DNA of 64,000 bases, taken from Candidatus Zixiibacteriota bacterium (lineage in GTDB: Bacteria > Zixibacteria > MSB-5A5 > UBA10806). Where the stretch lies: positions 39,253 to 103,252 of the forward strand of contig JAHEDG010000004.1 of NCBI GenBank assembly GCA_024641335.1, read 5' to 3'. The translations under genes and the position numbers were made by a program. Positions within the stretch are counted from its first letter, which is position 1. Every line of letters starts with the position of its first letter. The notes beneath the pieces were generated by a model that made no database searches, was not told the origin of the DNA, and saw only the letters and a program-made list of their open reading frames with translations. This document shows, in pieces, positions 18,279 to 27,448 of the stretch.

Positions 18279-18313
18279 AACGGGGGGAAGGATCAATCCC
18301 CCCGTTGTTTTTT
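18279..18313 (+). terminator. Strong terminator; its loop holds the stop codon of the opposite gene
   Basis: Stem AACGGGGGGA (18279-18288) / TCCCCCCGTT (18297-18306), then G and six T. The loop includes 18293-18295, which is the TGA stop of the convergent selenoprotein candidate. On the minus strand no U-run follows, so it mainly serves the plus-strand gene. Confidence 0.9.
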
Positions 18314-19468
18314 ATATTCCAATAAACGCTTGAAATAATCGTCATTAGCCGGGTCCTCGTTGACTGCCTGCTGAATCATGCTTACGGCTTCGTCGATATT
18401 CCCTCTTTCATAGCAGATCTGTCCCAGAGTATTGAGAATCTTCCCTTTGAATTTTCCGGGCTGCGATTTATTCATAGCCTTGCGGGCCAGAGATTCGGCC
18501 TCCACTAAATTGATTTTTCTTTCCAGGCACCAATCGGCAAAGCGATAATACTTATCGGGATTATTCTCCCAGCCAGCTCCCAGGGATGTTTTTTTTATCC
18601 TCAAGGCGGAGGTCGTATCCGATTTGCCATAAAGCGCCAGATCGGCCTCGAAATCCGCCCGGTAGCCGGTTAATTTTTTATCGCGGCTGGTAGAAACCGC
18701 ATCCAGACCGGCTCGCAGGTATTTCTCGATTCTATCGGTTTCCTCCTTACGGCGGGCTACTCCGCTGAATATCCGGGCAGCTTTGATAATATTCGAACTG
18801 CTTTTTCTCCCGGAGAAAATAACACTGTCGGCCGCGCTGATCAAAGCCTCGAATTCTATCTTGTCGTTCCAGACAGCGTTAGCCGTGTTCTCGAAAATCT
18901 CATATGAATAATCGATATTCGGCCGGTTGGAGAGCTTACCGGCCTGACGGTAATAGTCGACCGCGTTCAGATAATCTCCGGTATCGGCGCTGTATTCGGC
19001 CATGAAGTAGGCGTCTTTGAAACTCGGATCGGTTTTGAGTCTTTTCTTTCGCTTTTCGACCGTGGTCAGATCGGCGGCGGCTTTTCGAAAAGATGTCAGA
19101 AACCTATCGGCCTGTGAAAAACCTGTCCAACGGCCGATGACACTTGCGGAACTATCGGTTAGAATAAAGACCGGGAAATATGATCCGACTTTATACAGTT
19201 TTTCCAGGTCTATCCCCTCCCCTTCCAATACATTAATGGGGATATGGATCACCGTTTGGAAGGCTTCCTTAATTTTGGTATTGGTTTCCGCCTCACGGGC
19301 GGCCGCCTGACAGTATTCTCAGTCTTCTCGAAAAAACTCGATCAGAATCGGTTTACCCTGCCGGGCGGATAATTTCTTAGCTTCATTTAATGTCGTGGGA
19401 GTTTGGGCCAATGCCCCCCCGGCCGAAACGAGTATAGCCGACAACGCGATAAAATTTCTGATTTTCAA
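18293..19468 (-). CDS. Candidate selenoprotein: thioredoxin-fold protein with UxxC motif and C-terminal TPRs
   Basis: One frame of 391 codons read through a TGA at 19319-19321 (codon 50). With selenocysteine there, the motif is FFRED-U50-E-Y-C53, at the position of the CxxC in thioredoxin folds (GKPILIEFF strand before it, helix QAAAREAETN after it). A cis-proline Pro99 in GSYFPVFILTD and DSSASVIGRWTGF complete the fold. Residues about 150-391 hold TPR-like helices (DYLNAVDYYRQAGKL; LNTLGQICYERGNIDEA). The signal peptide (MKIRNFIALSAILVSAGGALAQ) starts at TTG 19468, preceded by GGGAAGG; ATG 19501 is an alternative. A SECIS-like hairpin follows the UGA. Probable role: periplasmic thiol-disulfide redox. 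If no Sec machinery exists in the genome, this is a nonsense mutation instead. Confidence 0.75.
19288..19302 (-). promoter_or_regulatory. Bacterial SECIS-like hairpin after the in-frame UGA
   Basis: In the transcript, CCGCC (17-21 bases after UGA) pairs perfectly with GGCGG (27-31), leaving the loop CGUGA. The loop starts 21 bases after UGA and has G at its second position followed by U. That agrees with the general bacterial SECIS description (small apical loop about 16-37 bases after UGA with a G among its first two bases). A competing GGCGG directly before CCGCC cannot form a hairpin without a loop. Folding has not been computed. Confidence 0.6.
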
Positions 19469-19769
19469 AATCGACCTTCCCTTTTGAGTTTCCCGCCGCA
19501 TAATCGGCAGCCTCTTAATATTATACGATTCACATTCGACCCATGAAACAAAAAAAGGAAATATTCGCGAATATCTCCGCATTCCTATCCGCCGCAACGG
19601 GATATGGAGATCAAAGGTAATCCGGCCTGTGATAATCGGGCAGGATATCGAGATCCGGGCAGATAGGAGCTTAATTTCCTTGATAATACCGGCAGGCTTT
19701 TTTACATTGAGCGTTCCATAAAAGGGGACTACCCGCGCGATTAAAACCGCTCTTTGTACAGGAGGATCA
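19469..19769. other. Divergent region between selenoprotein candidate and tyrosine phenol-lyase
   Basis: 301 bases. An open minus-strand frame runs through it to 19936, but its translation is basic and low in similarity to anything and overlaps the tpl start, so I treat it as non-coding. It should contain both promoters; no convincing consensus was found. Confidence 0.4.
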
Positions 19770-21143
19770 GTGAAATACGTACCCGAGCCCTTCAAAATAA
19801 AAACAGTCGAACCTATCAGGATGACCACTAAAGAATATCGGCAAAAGGCGATCAAGGAAGCCGGATTTAATACTTTCCTATTACGAAGCGAGGATGTTTT
19901 TATAGATCTTTTAACCGACAGCGGCACCAGCGCCATGAGTGACGCGCAATGGGCCGCGCTGCAGATGGGTGATGAAGCCTACGCCGGCAGCCGGAATTTC
20001 TATGATCTCGAAGATACCATCCGCGATGTATACGGCTATAAATATTTCGTACCCACTCACCAGGGGCGGGCGGCCGAGCATATTATGTCCAAATTGCTGA
20101 TAAAACCGGGCGATTTCGTGCCCGGCAATATGTATTTCACGACCACCCGGCTGCATCAGGAAATGGCTGGAGGGAAATTCGTAGATGTTATTACAGACGA
20201 GGCCCACGATCCGGATAATCCGCATCCGTTTAAGGGAAATGTGGATCTCAATAAGATGCAAAAGTTAGTCGACGAGGTCGGAGCGGATAAAATCCCCTAT
20301 ATCAGCTACGAGACCTGCGTAAATATGGCTGGAGGCCAGCCGATCTCGATAGGCAACCTGAGGGAGCTTCGGAAATTCTGCGATAAATACGATATCCCTA
20401 TAATGCTCGATAACACACGCACGGTGGAAAACGCCTACTTCATTCAGAAGCGGGAGAAAGGTTACGCCGGTAAATCAATAAAAGAAATAGTCAGGGAGAT
20501 CTGCTCTTATACCGATGGCTGCACCTGCTCGGCCAAGAAGGACGGTTTGGTAAATATCGGCGGTTTTCTGGCCATGAACGACGAGGAGTTCTTTATCAAC
20601 GCCAAGGCGCAGGTGGTGATTTACGAAGGATTGCACACCTACGGCGGTATGACCGGACGCGATATGGCCGCCCTTGCCCAGGGTATCCGGGAATCGGTGG
20701 CCAATGACGACTATATCAGGTACCGGGTAGAACAAACCAACTACCTCGGCGAAGTTTTAACCGATGCCGGTATCCCGCATGTCACTCCTCACGGGGGGCA
20801 CGCCATTTTCCTCGACGCCAAAAAGTTCCTGCCCCATATCGATCAGGAGCAGTTTCCGGCACAGGCGTTGGCATCGGCTATCTATGTTGAGACAGGTGTC
20901 AGAGCGATGGAACGGGGCAATGTCTCCGCCGGACGAAATCAGGAAACCGGTCAGAACTTCAAGCCGAAGCTGGAACTGGTTCGGCTGACTATCCCCAGAA
21001 GAGTATATACTCAAAGCCATCTCGATTACGCCGCCGAGGGGATCATAAACCTGTATAAAAATAAAAATGAAATAAAGGGATTGAAGTTCGTTTTCGAACC
21101 AAAAGTACTGCGCTTTTTCCAGGCCAGGTTCGAACCCGCTTAG
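19770..21143 (+). CDS. tpl: Tyrosine phenol-lyase (beta-tyrosinase)
   Basis: A 457-residue PLP enzyme splitting L-tyrosine into phenol, pyruvate and ammonia. It aligns from memory along its whole length with Citrobacter TPL: IDLLTDSGTSAMSD, YFVPTHQGRAAEH, GNMYFTTTRLHQE, the Schiff-base Lys257 in CSAKKDGLVNIGG, and the C-terminus GLKFVFEPKVLRFF. Residues that separate TPL from tryptophanase support TPL: a Thr near 124 in FTTTR, Arg382 in AMERG where tryptophanase has Ile, and the phenylalanines in LRFFQARF. It starts at GTG 19770 with GGAGGATCA. Monocistronic, with a hairpin terminator 30 bp downstream. It would allow growth on or detoxification of tyrosine; regulation is not visible. Confidence 0.93.
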   Translation: MKYVPEPFKIKTVEPIRMTTKEYRQKAIKEAGFNTFLLRSEDVFIDLLTDSGTSAMSDAQWAALQMGDEAYAGSRNFYDLEDTIRDVYGYKYFVPTHQGRAAEHIMSKLLIKPGDFVPGNMYFTTTRLHQEMAGGKFVDVITDEAHDPDNPHPFKGNVDLNKMQKLVDEVGADKIPYISYETCVNMAGGQPISIGNLRELRKFCDKYDIPIMLDNTRTVENAYFIQKREKGYAGKSIKEIVREICSYTDGCTCSAKKDGLVNIGGFLAMNDEEFFINAKAQVVIYEGLHTYGGMTGRDMAALAQGIRESVANDDYIRYRVEQTNYLGEVLTDAGIPHVTPHGGHAIFLDAKKFLPHIDQEQFPAQALASAIYVETGVRAMERGNVSAGRNQETGQNFKPKLELVRLTIPRRVYTQSHLDYAAEGIINLYKNKNEIKGLKFVFEPKVLRFFQARFEPA

Positions 21144-21173
21144 GATTTTATAAGTATATTCATTTAAAGACTC

Positions 21174-21195
21174 AAGCCGCCGATCCGGCGGTTTT
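21174..21195. terminator. Bidirectional terminator between tpl and the M23 peptidase gene
   Basis: Stem CCGCCG (21177-21182) / CGGCGG (21186-21191) with a 3-base loop, extended by A/T pairs and followed by TTTTG on the plus strand; lies between convergent genes. Confidence 0.8.
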
Positions 21196-21197
21196 GT

Positions 21198-23441
21198 TTA
21201 GCGGATGAGTATTAGTTTCCTCGTTTGCGAGTGCTGTTCTGATTCCAATTTGCTAAAATATACTCCGCTGGCATGATTGCCGGCGTCGAATAATACCGAA
21301 TAATCCCCGGGACCCTGAATACCGTTTACGAGGCTGGCTATTTCCCGTCCCATAAGATCGTAAATTTTGAGCGTCACCATTCCCTTATTTGGCAGAGTAT
21401 ATGAAATCATCGTTTCAGCATTGAAGGGATTGGGATAATTCCGCGCCAAATAAAAATCACGCGGCCCGCCAGGATTTCGGCCTGTGACGCCTACGTTGCC
21501 GTTTTTGAAACGAACATCCATGCTGTCTATCGTGGAATTCCCATATTCGTCGCGGGCTTCGATAAATATTCGGTAGTCGCCGTCGGTGTAATTATCTGTG
21601 TGGAAGGCCAGTTGCTTCTCGGAAAGTTCGATCAGCGAGTCGCCGTTATTGTTGGTCATAATGTGGTAATAATCGCGCCGCGTATTCATCCAATCGGAGG
21701 GAATCAGGATATTATCCCGTTTATAGATTACCGTGGCCCATTCGATAAACGGGTCGACCGAATAGAAGTTATATGCGTGATTCAGTATTTGTCCCAGCGT
21801 TCGGGGGAATACCGTATCGCCGGTGGCGACGCCGACTACCCAGTAATATGTCTCGAAGGCCGGTTGTTCCCATTCGGAATCGCCGACCAAATCCCTGATT
21901 TTAGCGATAATATCTATATCCCCGTAAAGGCTGTCCGAGTTCTGGTAGACGCTGGTTTCGTTACCGCAGAAAGCGAATTTCGAATTTTCGAAAACGTCAT
22001 CGAAAACGGGAGGGATCGTATCCGTATCCGGCCGAAGCGAAAGCAGAGGATTGTAGTTTATCCCCCACTCGTTATCGTCGTAATGCCAGACCAGCCCGTA
22101 ATCTCTGATTTCCACAAAATGGATATGTCCCCAATCGGAATACCATTGGACTATATCACCGAGGTAATCATAGATCGCGACCGTGTCCCCGACGTCGAAC
22201 TGAATCGAGCTTTGGACCAAATGAGCATAGAGCCAGCCGTTGGAAAACCCAAACGACTGTTCCGGGCTGATAGCGATTCGCCAGTAGGAACTTCCGCCAA
22301 GAGTAAGCACGCACTTAACCACGCCGCCGCAAACCGCGTAAACCGGCTCGCCGATGGGGGTTATCAGATCCAATCCCTGATGAAGGTAAGAACTACCGTT
22401 GTATGCCATATGCTGCTCGTAATAATTCCAGACTGTGCATACACTATCATATGGCTCGAACGGCCAGGGTATCGGATCGTAGGTCAGGAACGAATCATCG
22501 GGCTGTTGGGGTCTTTTACGAACGGGAATCGCCTTTCGCGATTCAGTTCGCTCCATGATAATATTTCCGATATAATCGTACTCCCTCAGGATTCCTCTGG
22601 AACTCGTATTATCCCGATAGTGAATACCGGTCAATATCAGGCCATTGTTTGCGGCCAGATCACGATATGAAAGAGGACCAGAAAGAGTATCGGCGAAAAG
22701 CAGTACGCCATCGGCCAGGGAAAAGACTTTCAGATGTCTTTTATCGACCGCCGCGATGAATTTATTATCCGGCGATATTTCGAGGCCTCGCGTATGGAAA
22801 TAATCTGTCTGAATTTCTTTTGCCAATCGATTTCCAGTATATATTAGGATTTTATTTTCAACAGCCACGGCTACGAGATCGCTGTCGGCCGAGATATCGA
22901 ATTGAAAACCTTTTCGGAGAAGATCGCTTTTCCCTTCCAGCAAAGAGATGATATGCAAGTTAGCGGTCGTGCCTACCCCGAACTTATTGCCGTCGGGCGA
23001 GAATCCGAAAAGAGCCGCGCCGGCGAATTTCCCGGAGTAAATAGCCTGCCCGGATTTCGAGTAAATGTTTACAGTCAATTCGTTTCGAAAATGATAAGTG
23101 TGGTCCAGAAATGCGGTGATACCCGAATCGGAGATATAAAGATCGGAGCCGGGCGCCTTTTTCAGCTGATAGAGGAGCTGGTCGTTTTCGTAAAATCGGA
23201 AATTCGCCAATTCCCGGATCTCATCGCCCGCCGCGATAATATCGAACCGGCAGGAGTAGATACCGTTCTCGGAAACAAATCCGCCGTCGGCGATGGAGGG
23301 ATGGCGGATGAATTTCCCGTTGAACGATACGGAGATACCGCCGAAACCCGGCCGCGACGCGTAATTCCCAATGGCTGATACGGGTAAAGCCGACAAAACG
23401 GCGATGGTTAAAAGGAAGAGAATCCTGATTATCTTCGACAT
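21198..23441 (-). CDS. M23 metallopeptidase with propeller-like N-terminus and type IX sorting tail
   Basis: A 747-residue secreted protein. The signal peptide (IIRILFLLTIAVLSALPVSA) is followed by repeats resembling a beta-propeller (AALFGFSPDGNKFGVG; LEISPDNKFIAAVDKRH). The LytM/M23 zinc peptidase lies at about 335-460: His354 and Asp358 in YLHQGLDL, His407 in LYAHLVQ, and HxH at 439-441 (GHIHFVEI). After an Ig-like part comes the sorting domain (LARNYPNPFNAET, IYDLMGREIASL, ending LILIR). Catalytic residues are complete, so it likely cuts peptidoglycan cross-links or small glycine-rich peptides. The ATG at 23441, preceded by GGAGATTCAA, is preferred over ATGs at 23453 and 23456. Confidence 0.88.
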   Translation of the reverse strand: MSKIIRILFLLTIAVLSALPVSAIGNYASRPGFGGISVSFNGKFIRHPSIADGGFVSENGIYSCRFDIIAAGDEIRELANFRFYENDQLLYQLKKAPGSDLYISDSGITAFLDHTYHFRNELTVNIYSKSGQAIYSGKFAGAALFGFSPDGNKFGVGTTANLHIISLLEGKSDLLRKGFQFDISADSDLVAVAVENKILIYTGNRLAKEIQTDYFHTRGLEISPDNKFIAAVDKRHLKVFSLADGVLLFADTLSGPLSYRDLAANNGLILTGIHYRDNTSSRGILREYDYIGNIIMERTESRKAIPVRKRPQQPDDSFLTYDPIPWPFEPYDSVCTVWNYYEQHMAYNGSSYLHQGLDLITPIGEPVYAVCGGVVKCVLTLGGSSYWRIAISPEQSFGFSNGWLYAHLVQSSIQFDVGDTVAIYDYLGDIVQWYSDWGHIHFVEIRDYGLVWHYDDNEWGINYNPLLSLRPDTDTIPPVFDDVFENSKFAFCGNETSVYQNSDSLYGDIDIIAKIRDLVGDSEWEQPAFETYYWVVGVATGDTVFPRTLGQILNHAYNFYSVDPFIEWATVIYKRDNILIPSDWMNTRRDYYHIMTNNNGDSLIELSEKQLAFHTDNYTDGDYRIFIEARDEYGNSTIDSMDVRFKNGNVGVTGRNPGGPRDFYLARNYPNPFNAETMISYTLPNKGMVTLKIYDLMGREIASLVNGIQGPGDYSVLFDAGNHASGVYFSKLESEQHSQTRKLILIR

Positions 23442-23580
23442 TTGAATCTCCATCATAAGATAGCGGATATTCCGATATTGGCAACATTTATATGGAGCGT
23501 TGTTTAATTTTGTTAATCTTATTGGTCTGTTGTCCGGTTGACTTTGCGGGCGCTCCCATATAAATTCAGATTGAGAAGCT

Positions 23581-24513
23581 ATGATAATCTACACCGATAA
23601 CACCGAGTCCGCCGATAAATTTCTCCCACGCGATAATCTTGCCTGGAACCCGATAGGCAATACGGTCGACCATGACGTTATACCGCTGATCTACAGGTTA
23701 TTCGAGAATAAGCCTGTTCACTCGACAATTATAAGATCCGATTCATCTTTCGGACATCTTTTTATCGCCCGGCATTCCTCTGAATCACAATACGATATAT
23801 TGATAGACCTAAGACGGGAAAATATTTCCCTGCCTCACGGGGTTATTTGTCTGGCCGAGAGGGGAGATCGATTCCACGGTTACAAAGGTCGACGATGGGA
23901 GTCGCCGCCGGGGAATATTTATCTTTCGGTCTATTTCGCGCCGCGCAAACCGGTGGAGAATTTCAGATTCGGCTTTACTGTTTTAGCGGCGGTAACGGTT
24001 ATTGATGTTATCGACAGGCTGCCGGGATTTGAGGGTCGGGCAGGAATAAAATGGGTCAACGATATTCTCGTGGAAGGCTCCAAGGTCTGCGGCGTTTTGG
24101 CTTATACCATTTCCGAAGGGGATCTTTTGACCGGGGCGGTAATAGGAATCGGCCTTAATGTTAATACCACGCCCAAGATCGAATCTACTCCATTTGTGCC
24201 GAGCGCCGGCAGTTTGCGCGATTTTTCTCCCGATAACCGTGAGATTCCTCTGGAAATTGTCCTTGAATATATGATTGAATCTCTTGACGAAAACTACCGG
24301 ATCCTCGAGCAGGGAGACGTCGGACAGCTTTTGGAGCTTTACCGGAAACGGTCGCTGATAATCGGCCGCGAAGTGGTGGTGTGCGAGGATAATCCCGGGC
24401 CGGAAATAGTGGAAACGGTGTCCGGAGTGGTGGCAGCGATCGGTGACCATCTCGAACTTTATCTGGAAGGGGAAACGAAACCGGTCACCCGTGGCAGATT
24501 GATTATGAAATAA
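23581..24513 (+). CDS. birA: Biotin-[acetyl-CoA carboxylase] ligase
   Basis: A 310-residue biotin protein ligase. The catalytic core has the biotinyl-AMP loop in GYKGRRWESPPGNIYLS (family GRGRxGRxWxSPxGN), the lysine motif IKWVNDILVEGSKVCGVL and VIGIGLNVN, followed by a small C-terminal SH3-like domain (GVVAAIGDHLELYLEG). It joins biotin to the lysine of biotin-carrier domains using ATP. The N-terminal 70 residues lack a recognisable DNA-binding wHTH, so it is probably not a repressor. The natural substrate is near by: the alpha subunit of the Na+ decarboxylase carries an EAMKAKH biotin site. The RBS GAGAAGCT precedes the ATG. Confidence 0.88.
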   Translation: MIIYTDNTESADKFLPRDNLAWNPIGNTVDHDVIPLIYRLFENKPVHSTIIRSDSSFGHLFIARHSSESQYDILIDLRRENISLPHGVICLAERGDRFHGYKGRRWESPPGNIYLSVYFAPRKPVENFRFGFTVLAAVTVIDVIDRLPGFEGRAGIKWVNDILVEGSKVCGVLAYTISEGDLLTGAVIGIGLNVNTTPKIESTPFVPSAGSLRDFSPDNREIPLEIVLEYMIESLDENYRILEQGDVGQLLELYRKRSLIIGREVVVCEDNPGPEIVETVSGVVAAIGDHLELYLEGETKPVTRGRLIMK

Positions 24514-24644
24514 TGAATTGATCCTTGCATATCCCGATAAAGCCGATTATAATATTTCTCATGAGTTGGCGTCGTAACTACCTCGGCGCTGTTGATGTTG
24601 GCGTCGGACCCGCTGCCGCGGAACGGCGCTAAGGGAGAACGTAA

Positions 24645-24722
24645 TTGAAATGGCTTGAGAAGTTCTTTTATGCCTCGGCGACTGCCGCGGTATTTTTATT
24701 GTCTTTTCGGGAGCGTGGATGA
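24645..24722 (+). CDS. Possible 25-residue membrane peptide upstream of maeB
   Basis: A TTG start with GGGAGAACGTAA ahead encodes a basic then hydrophobic peptide (MKWLEKFFYASATAAVFLL), with a TGA that overlaps the ATG of the next small frame in an ATGA arrangement. It could be a small membrane protein or leader, or chance. The rest of the 24514-24854 gap holds only a weaker 23-codon frame (24561-24632) without a ribosome site. Confidence 0.3.
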   Translation: MKWLEKFFYASATAAVFLLSFRERG

Positions 24723-24865
24723 ACATATCGGGCCGAGTCTCCTCAATAATTGTTGAAGGTCTTAAAGGAGATAAAATGACATTTAATCAAAAGCAAAAAG
24801 AACAGCGATCTTTCACTCGACCGACCTGGCGAATTCCGGCTCTACGGAGGGGATATGATAACTAA
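24719..24865 (+). CDS. Possible small leader ORF overlapping the maeB start
   Basis: A frame of 48 codons, or 29 from the internal ATG at 24776, which has a very good ribosome site (AAAGGAGATAAA). The product is basic and polar ([19 protein letters not shown]). Its TAA overlaps the first 11 bases of maeB, a layout that suggests translational coupling. No homologue is recognised. Confidence 0.35.
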   Translation: MNISGRVSSIIVEGLKGDKMTFNQKQKEQRSFTRPTWRIPALRRGYDN

Positions 24866-27140
24866 AGAAGAAGCCCTGCGATATCACAGCATGGGACGCA
24901 AGGGCAAGATAGAAGTTAATTCCACGAAACCGTGCCTGACCCAGCTCGATCTATCACTGGCTTACACTCCGGGAGTCGCCTATCCCTGTCTGGAAATAGA
25001 AAAGAACCCTGACGCCGCCTTCGAGTATACATCCCGGGCCAACCTGGTGGCGGTTATCACCAACGGCACCGCGGTTCTGGGGCTGGGGAATATCGGCGCG
25101 CTGGCCGGCAAACCGGTCATGGAAGGCAAAGGAGTACTCTTCAAACGGTTCGCCGATGTGGACGTATTCGATCTGGAAATAGACACCGAGGATGTCGATG
25201 AATTCATTAACATCGTCAAGAAGCTGGAGCCGACCTTCGGCGGGATAAATCTCGAGGATATCAAAGCCCCGGAGTGTTTTTACATCGAGGAAGCTTTGAA
25301 AAAATCCATGGATATCCCGGTATTCCACGACGATCAGCACGGCACGGCAATCATCTCGGGAGCGGCCCTTATCAACGGCTGCGAGGTTACCGGAAAAAAT
25401 ATCGCCGATATCTCGGTGGTTTTTAACGGAGCCGGGGCCGCCGGAATCGCCTGCGCCAGACACTACCTGAACCTGGGTGTAAAACGGGAGAATATAATTC
25501 TCTGCGACTCCAAGGGCGTTGTCTATAAAGGCCGGGAGGATGGCATGAACAAATTCAAGGAAGAATTCGCGGCCGATACCAAAGCGCGCACCCTGGCCCA
25601 GGCCATGAAGGGGGCCGATGTCTTCTGCGGCGTCTCCATCGCCAACGTGGTTACCCAGGATATGGTACGATCGATGAATAAATCTCCCATGATCTTCGCT
25701 ATGGCCAATCCCGATCCCGAAATTACTTATCCCGACGCCAAAGCGGCGCGCAAGGATGTAATTATGGCTACCGGCCGCTCCGATTATCCCAATCAGGTTA
25801 ATAATGTCCTGGGATTTCCGTTCATTTTCCGAGGGGCGCTCGACGTTCGAGCCACCGCTATCAACGAAGAAATGAAAGTCGCCGCTACCATGGCTTTGGC
25901 CAATCTGGCTAAAGAACCTGTTCCCGAATCGGTTTCCACGGCTTATGGAGGGGTTTCCCTGAGCTTCGGGCCGGAATATATCATTCCCAAGCCTTTCGAC
26001 TACAGGGTGCTTCTATGGGAATCTAAAGCGGTTGCCGAGGCAGCCATGAAATCGGGGGTAGCCCGAATTCAAATCGATCCCGAAGTATATCTGACCAAGC
26101 TGGAATCTCATCTGGGCAGAGCCAGAGCGATCATGCGCAAGGTTATCGATTCGGCCAGGGTAAATCCCAAGAAAATCGTCTTTCCCGAAGGAGAAAACAA
26201 GAAAATCCTGCGGGCCGCGGAGTCGATCTATAAAGATAAAATCGGCAAACCAATTCTCCTGGGAGATATCCAGCTGATCAATGATCATGCCCGCGAGTTG
26301 GATGTCGACCTCGAGGGAATCGAGCTTATCGATCCCAAACGCTCGGATAAATCGCACAGCTATGCCGAGGAACTGCACAAACTTCGCCAGCGCAAAGGGA
26401 TGACCATGCTCGAATCGCTGGTTGATCCTCTGTATTATGGTCTTATGATGGTACACCTGGGCGACGCCGATGCTTTTGTTTCCGGGGCCACCATGCATTA
26501 CCCGGAAGTACTTCGTCCGGTTCTACAGGTTTTCCCGTCTAAGAATCCGACCGAAAGGATAGCCGGAATGAACCTGGTGCTGCTTAAAGACAAGGTCATG
26601 TTTTTCGCCGATACAACGGTCAACCTCGACCCGACCGCCGAACAACTGGCCAAGATAACTATCGCCTGCGCCAGACAGGTTCGCTGGCTGGGAATCGAAC
26701 CCAGGGCCGCATTGCTTTCGTACAGTAATTTCGGTTCGGTTCGAGGCGATCTTTCCGCCAAGATGCAAAAAGCGGTCAGGTTAATACATGAGATGGACCC
26801 GACGCTCGAAGTCGACGGCGAGATGCAGGCCGATACCGCGGTTACGCCGGAAATCCTGCAAAAGATATATCCATTTTCGGATTTGAAAAGCAGGGCGAAT
26901 CTTCTGATTTTCCCGGATCTGCAATCCGGTAATATAGCCTACAAACTGGTGCAGAGATTGGGAGGGGCGGAGATAATCGGGCCGCTTTTGGTTGGAATGG
27001 AAAAACCGGTTCAGATTCTTCAGGTCGGCTCTTATACCGTTCGGGATATCATCCATCTGGCCGCCTACGCCGCCATGGAGGCCGAGGGAAAATTCCAAGA
27101 GGAGCTTTTTCAGTCCGCGGCTCATGTCCCGGCCGACTGA
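24855..27140 (+). CDS. maeB: NADP-dependent malic enzyme, MaeB type with phosphotransacetylase-like domain
   Basis: A 761-residue, two-domain protein of the usual MaeB length. Residues 1 to about 420 are the malic enzyme: [61 protein letters not shown], the nucleotide loop [11 protein letters not shown] and [10 protein letters not shown]. Residues about 430-755 are a phosphate-acetyltransferase-like domain ([50 protein letters not shown]). It decarboxylates malate to pyruvate making NADPH; the second domain binds acetyl-CoA as a regulator and lacks proven transferase activity in other MaeB proteins. A GGAGGGG ribosome site overlaps a small upstream frame. It is followed by a terminator, then the Na+ decarboxylase operon. 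Confidence 0.93.
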   Translation: MITKEEALRYHSMGRKGKIEVNSTKPCLTQLDLSLAYTPGVAYPCLEIEKNPDAAFEYTSRANLVAVITNGTAVLGLGNIGALAGKPVMEGKGVLFKRFADVDVFDLEIDTEDVDEFINIVKKLEPTFGGINLEDIKAPECFYIEEALKKSMDIPVFHDDQHGTAIISGAALINGCEVTGKNIADISVVFNGAGAAGIACARHYLNLGVKRENIILCDSKGVVYKGREDGMNKFKEEFAADTKARTLAQAMKGADVFCGVSIANVVTQDMVRSMNKSPMIFAMANPDPEITYPDAKAARKDVIMATGRSDYPNQVNNVLGFPFIFRGALDVRATAINEEMKVAATMALANLAKEPVPESVSTAYGGVSLSFGPEYIIPKPFDYRVLLWESKAVAEAAMKSGVARIQIDPEVYLTKLESHLGRARAIMRKVIDSARVNPKKIVFPEGENKKILRAAESIYKDKIGKPILLGDIQLINDHARELDVDLEGIELIDPKRSDKSHSYAEELHKLRQRKGMTMLESLVDPLYYGLMMVHLGDADAFVSGATMHYPEVLRPVLQVFPSKNPTERIAGMNLVLLKDKVMFFADTTVNLDPTAEQLAKITIACARQVRWLGIEPRAALLSYSNFGSVRGDLSAKMQKAVRLIHEMDPTLEVDGEMQADTAVTPEILQKIYPFSDLKSRANLLIFPDLQSGNIAYKLVQRLGGAEIIGPLLVGMEKPVQILQVGSYTVRDIIHLAAYAAMEAEGKFQEELFQSAAHVPAD

Positions 27141-27168
27141 ACTGTTTAGAGGACAATATTGTACAACG

Positions 27169-27201
27169 GCCCCCGAAGCGTTACGCGGCGGGGGCTTTTA
27201 T
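27169..27201 (+). terminator. Rho-independent terminator after maeB
   Basis: Stem GCCCCCG (27169-27175) / CGGGGGC (27189-27195) with a further GCG/CGC inside the loop, then TTTTATT. Confidence 0.85.
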
Positions 27202-27448
27202 TATTAGAAATCTGCACGATAAATACGGCCGACGTCTCACCATTTGCCCCGGATCTTATTTCAGGATCAAATTCGGGGCAAATCCGCAAAAAGCCATCCT
27301 ATTGAAAAACGAATATAGCCTTGATAATCGATCGGTATAATATTATCATCACTGCATGGTGACGGGAATCGCCGGGATAAAACCAGCGATAGGATTTTTA
27401 GCGAACGCCGTCTTTTCGTCAGGCGGTAATATTACGGGAGAACTCTCT
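27202..27448. other. Upstream region of the Na+ decarboxylase operon
   Basis: Leader and promoter region of oadGAB. A perfect TATAAT is present at 27336-27341 but no -35 box lies at proper spacing. An in-frame extension of oadG back to 27356 is possible but reads as non-homologous sequence and has no ribosome site. Confidence 0.4.

Noticed and set aside
19469..19936. N-terminal extension of the selenoprotein frame to 19936
   Set aside because: It would overlap the tpl start and places about 150 unlikely residues before a clear signal peptide.
21600..22670. 356-codon open frame on the plus strand
   Set aside because: It lies wholly inside the M23 peptidase gene, whose minus-strand product has a complete active site; the plus reading has no family features.
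24561..24632. 23-codon frame upstream of the maeB leader
   Set aside because: No ribosome binding site and no recognisable product.
27356..27448. Longer oadG start at 27356
   Set aside because: The extra 31 residues are not OadG-like and lack a ribosome site; the ATG at 27449 gives the normal size.
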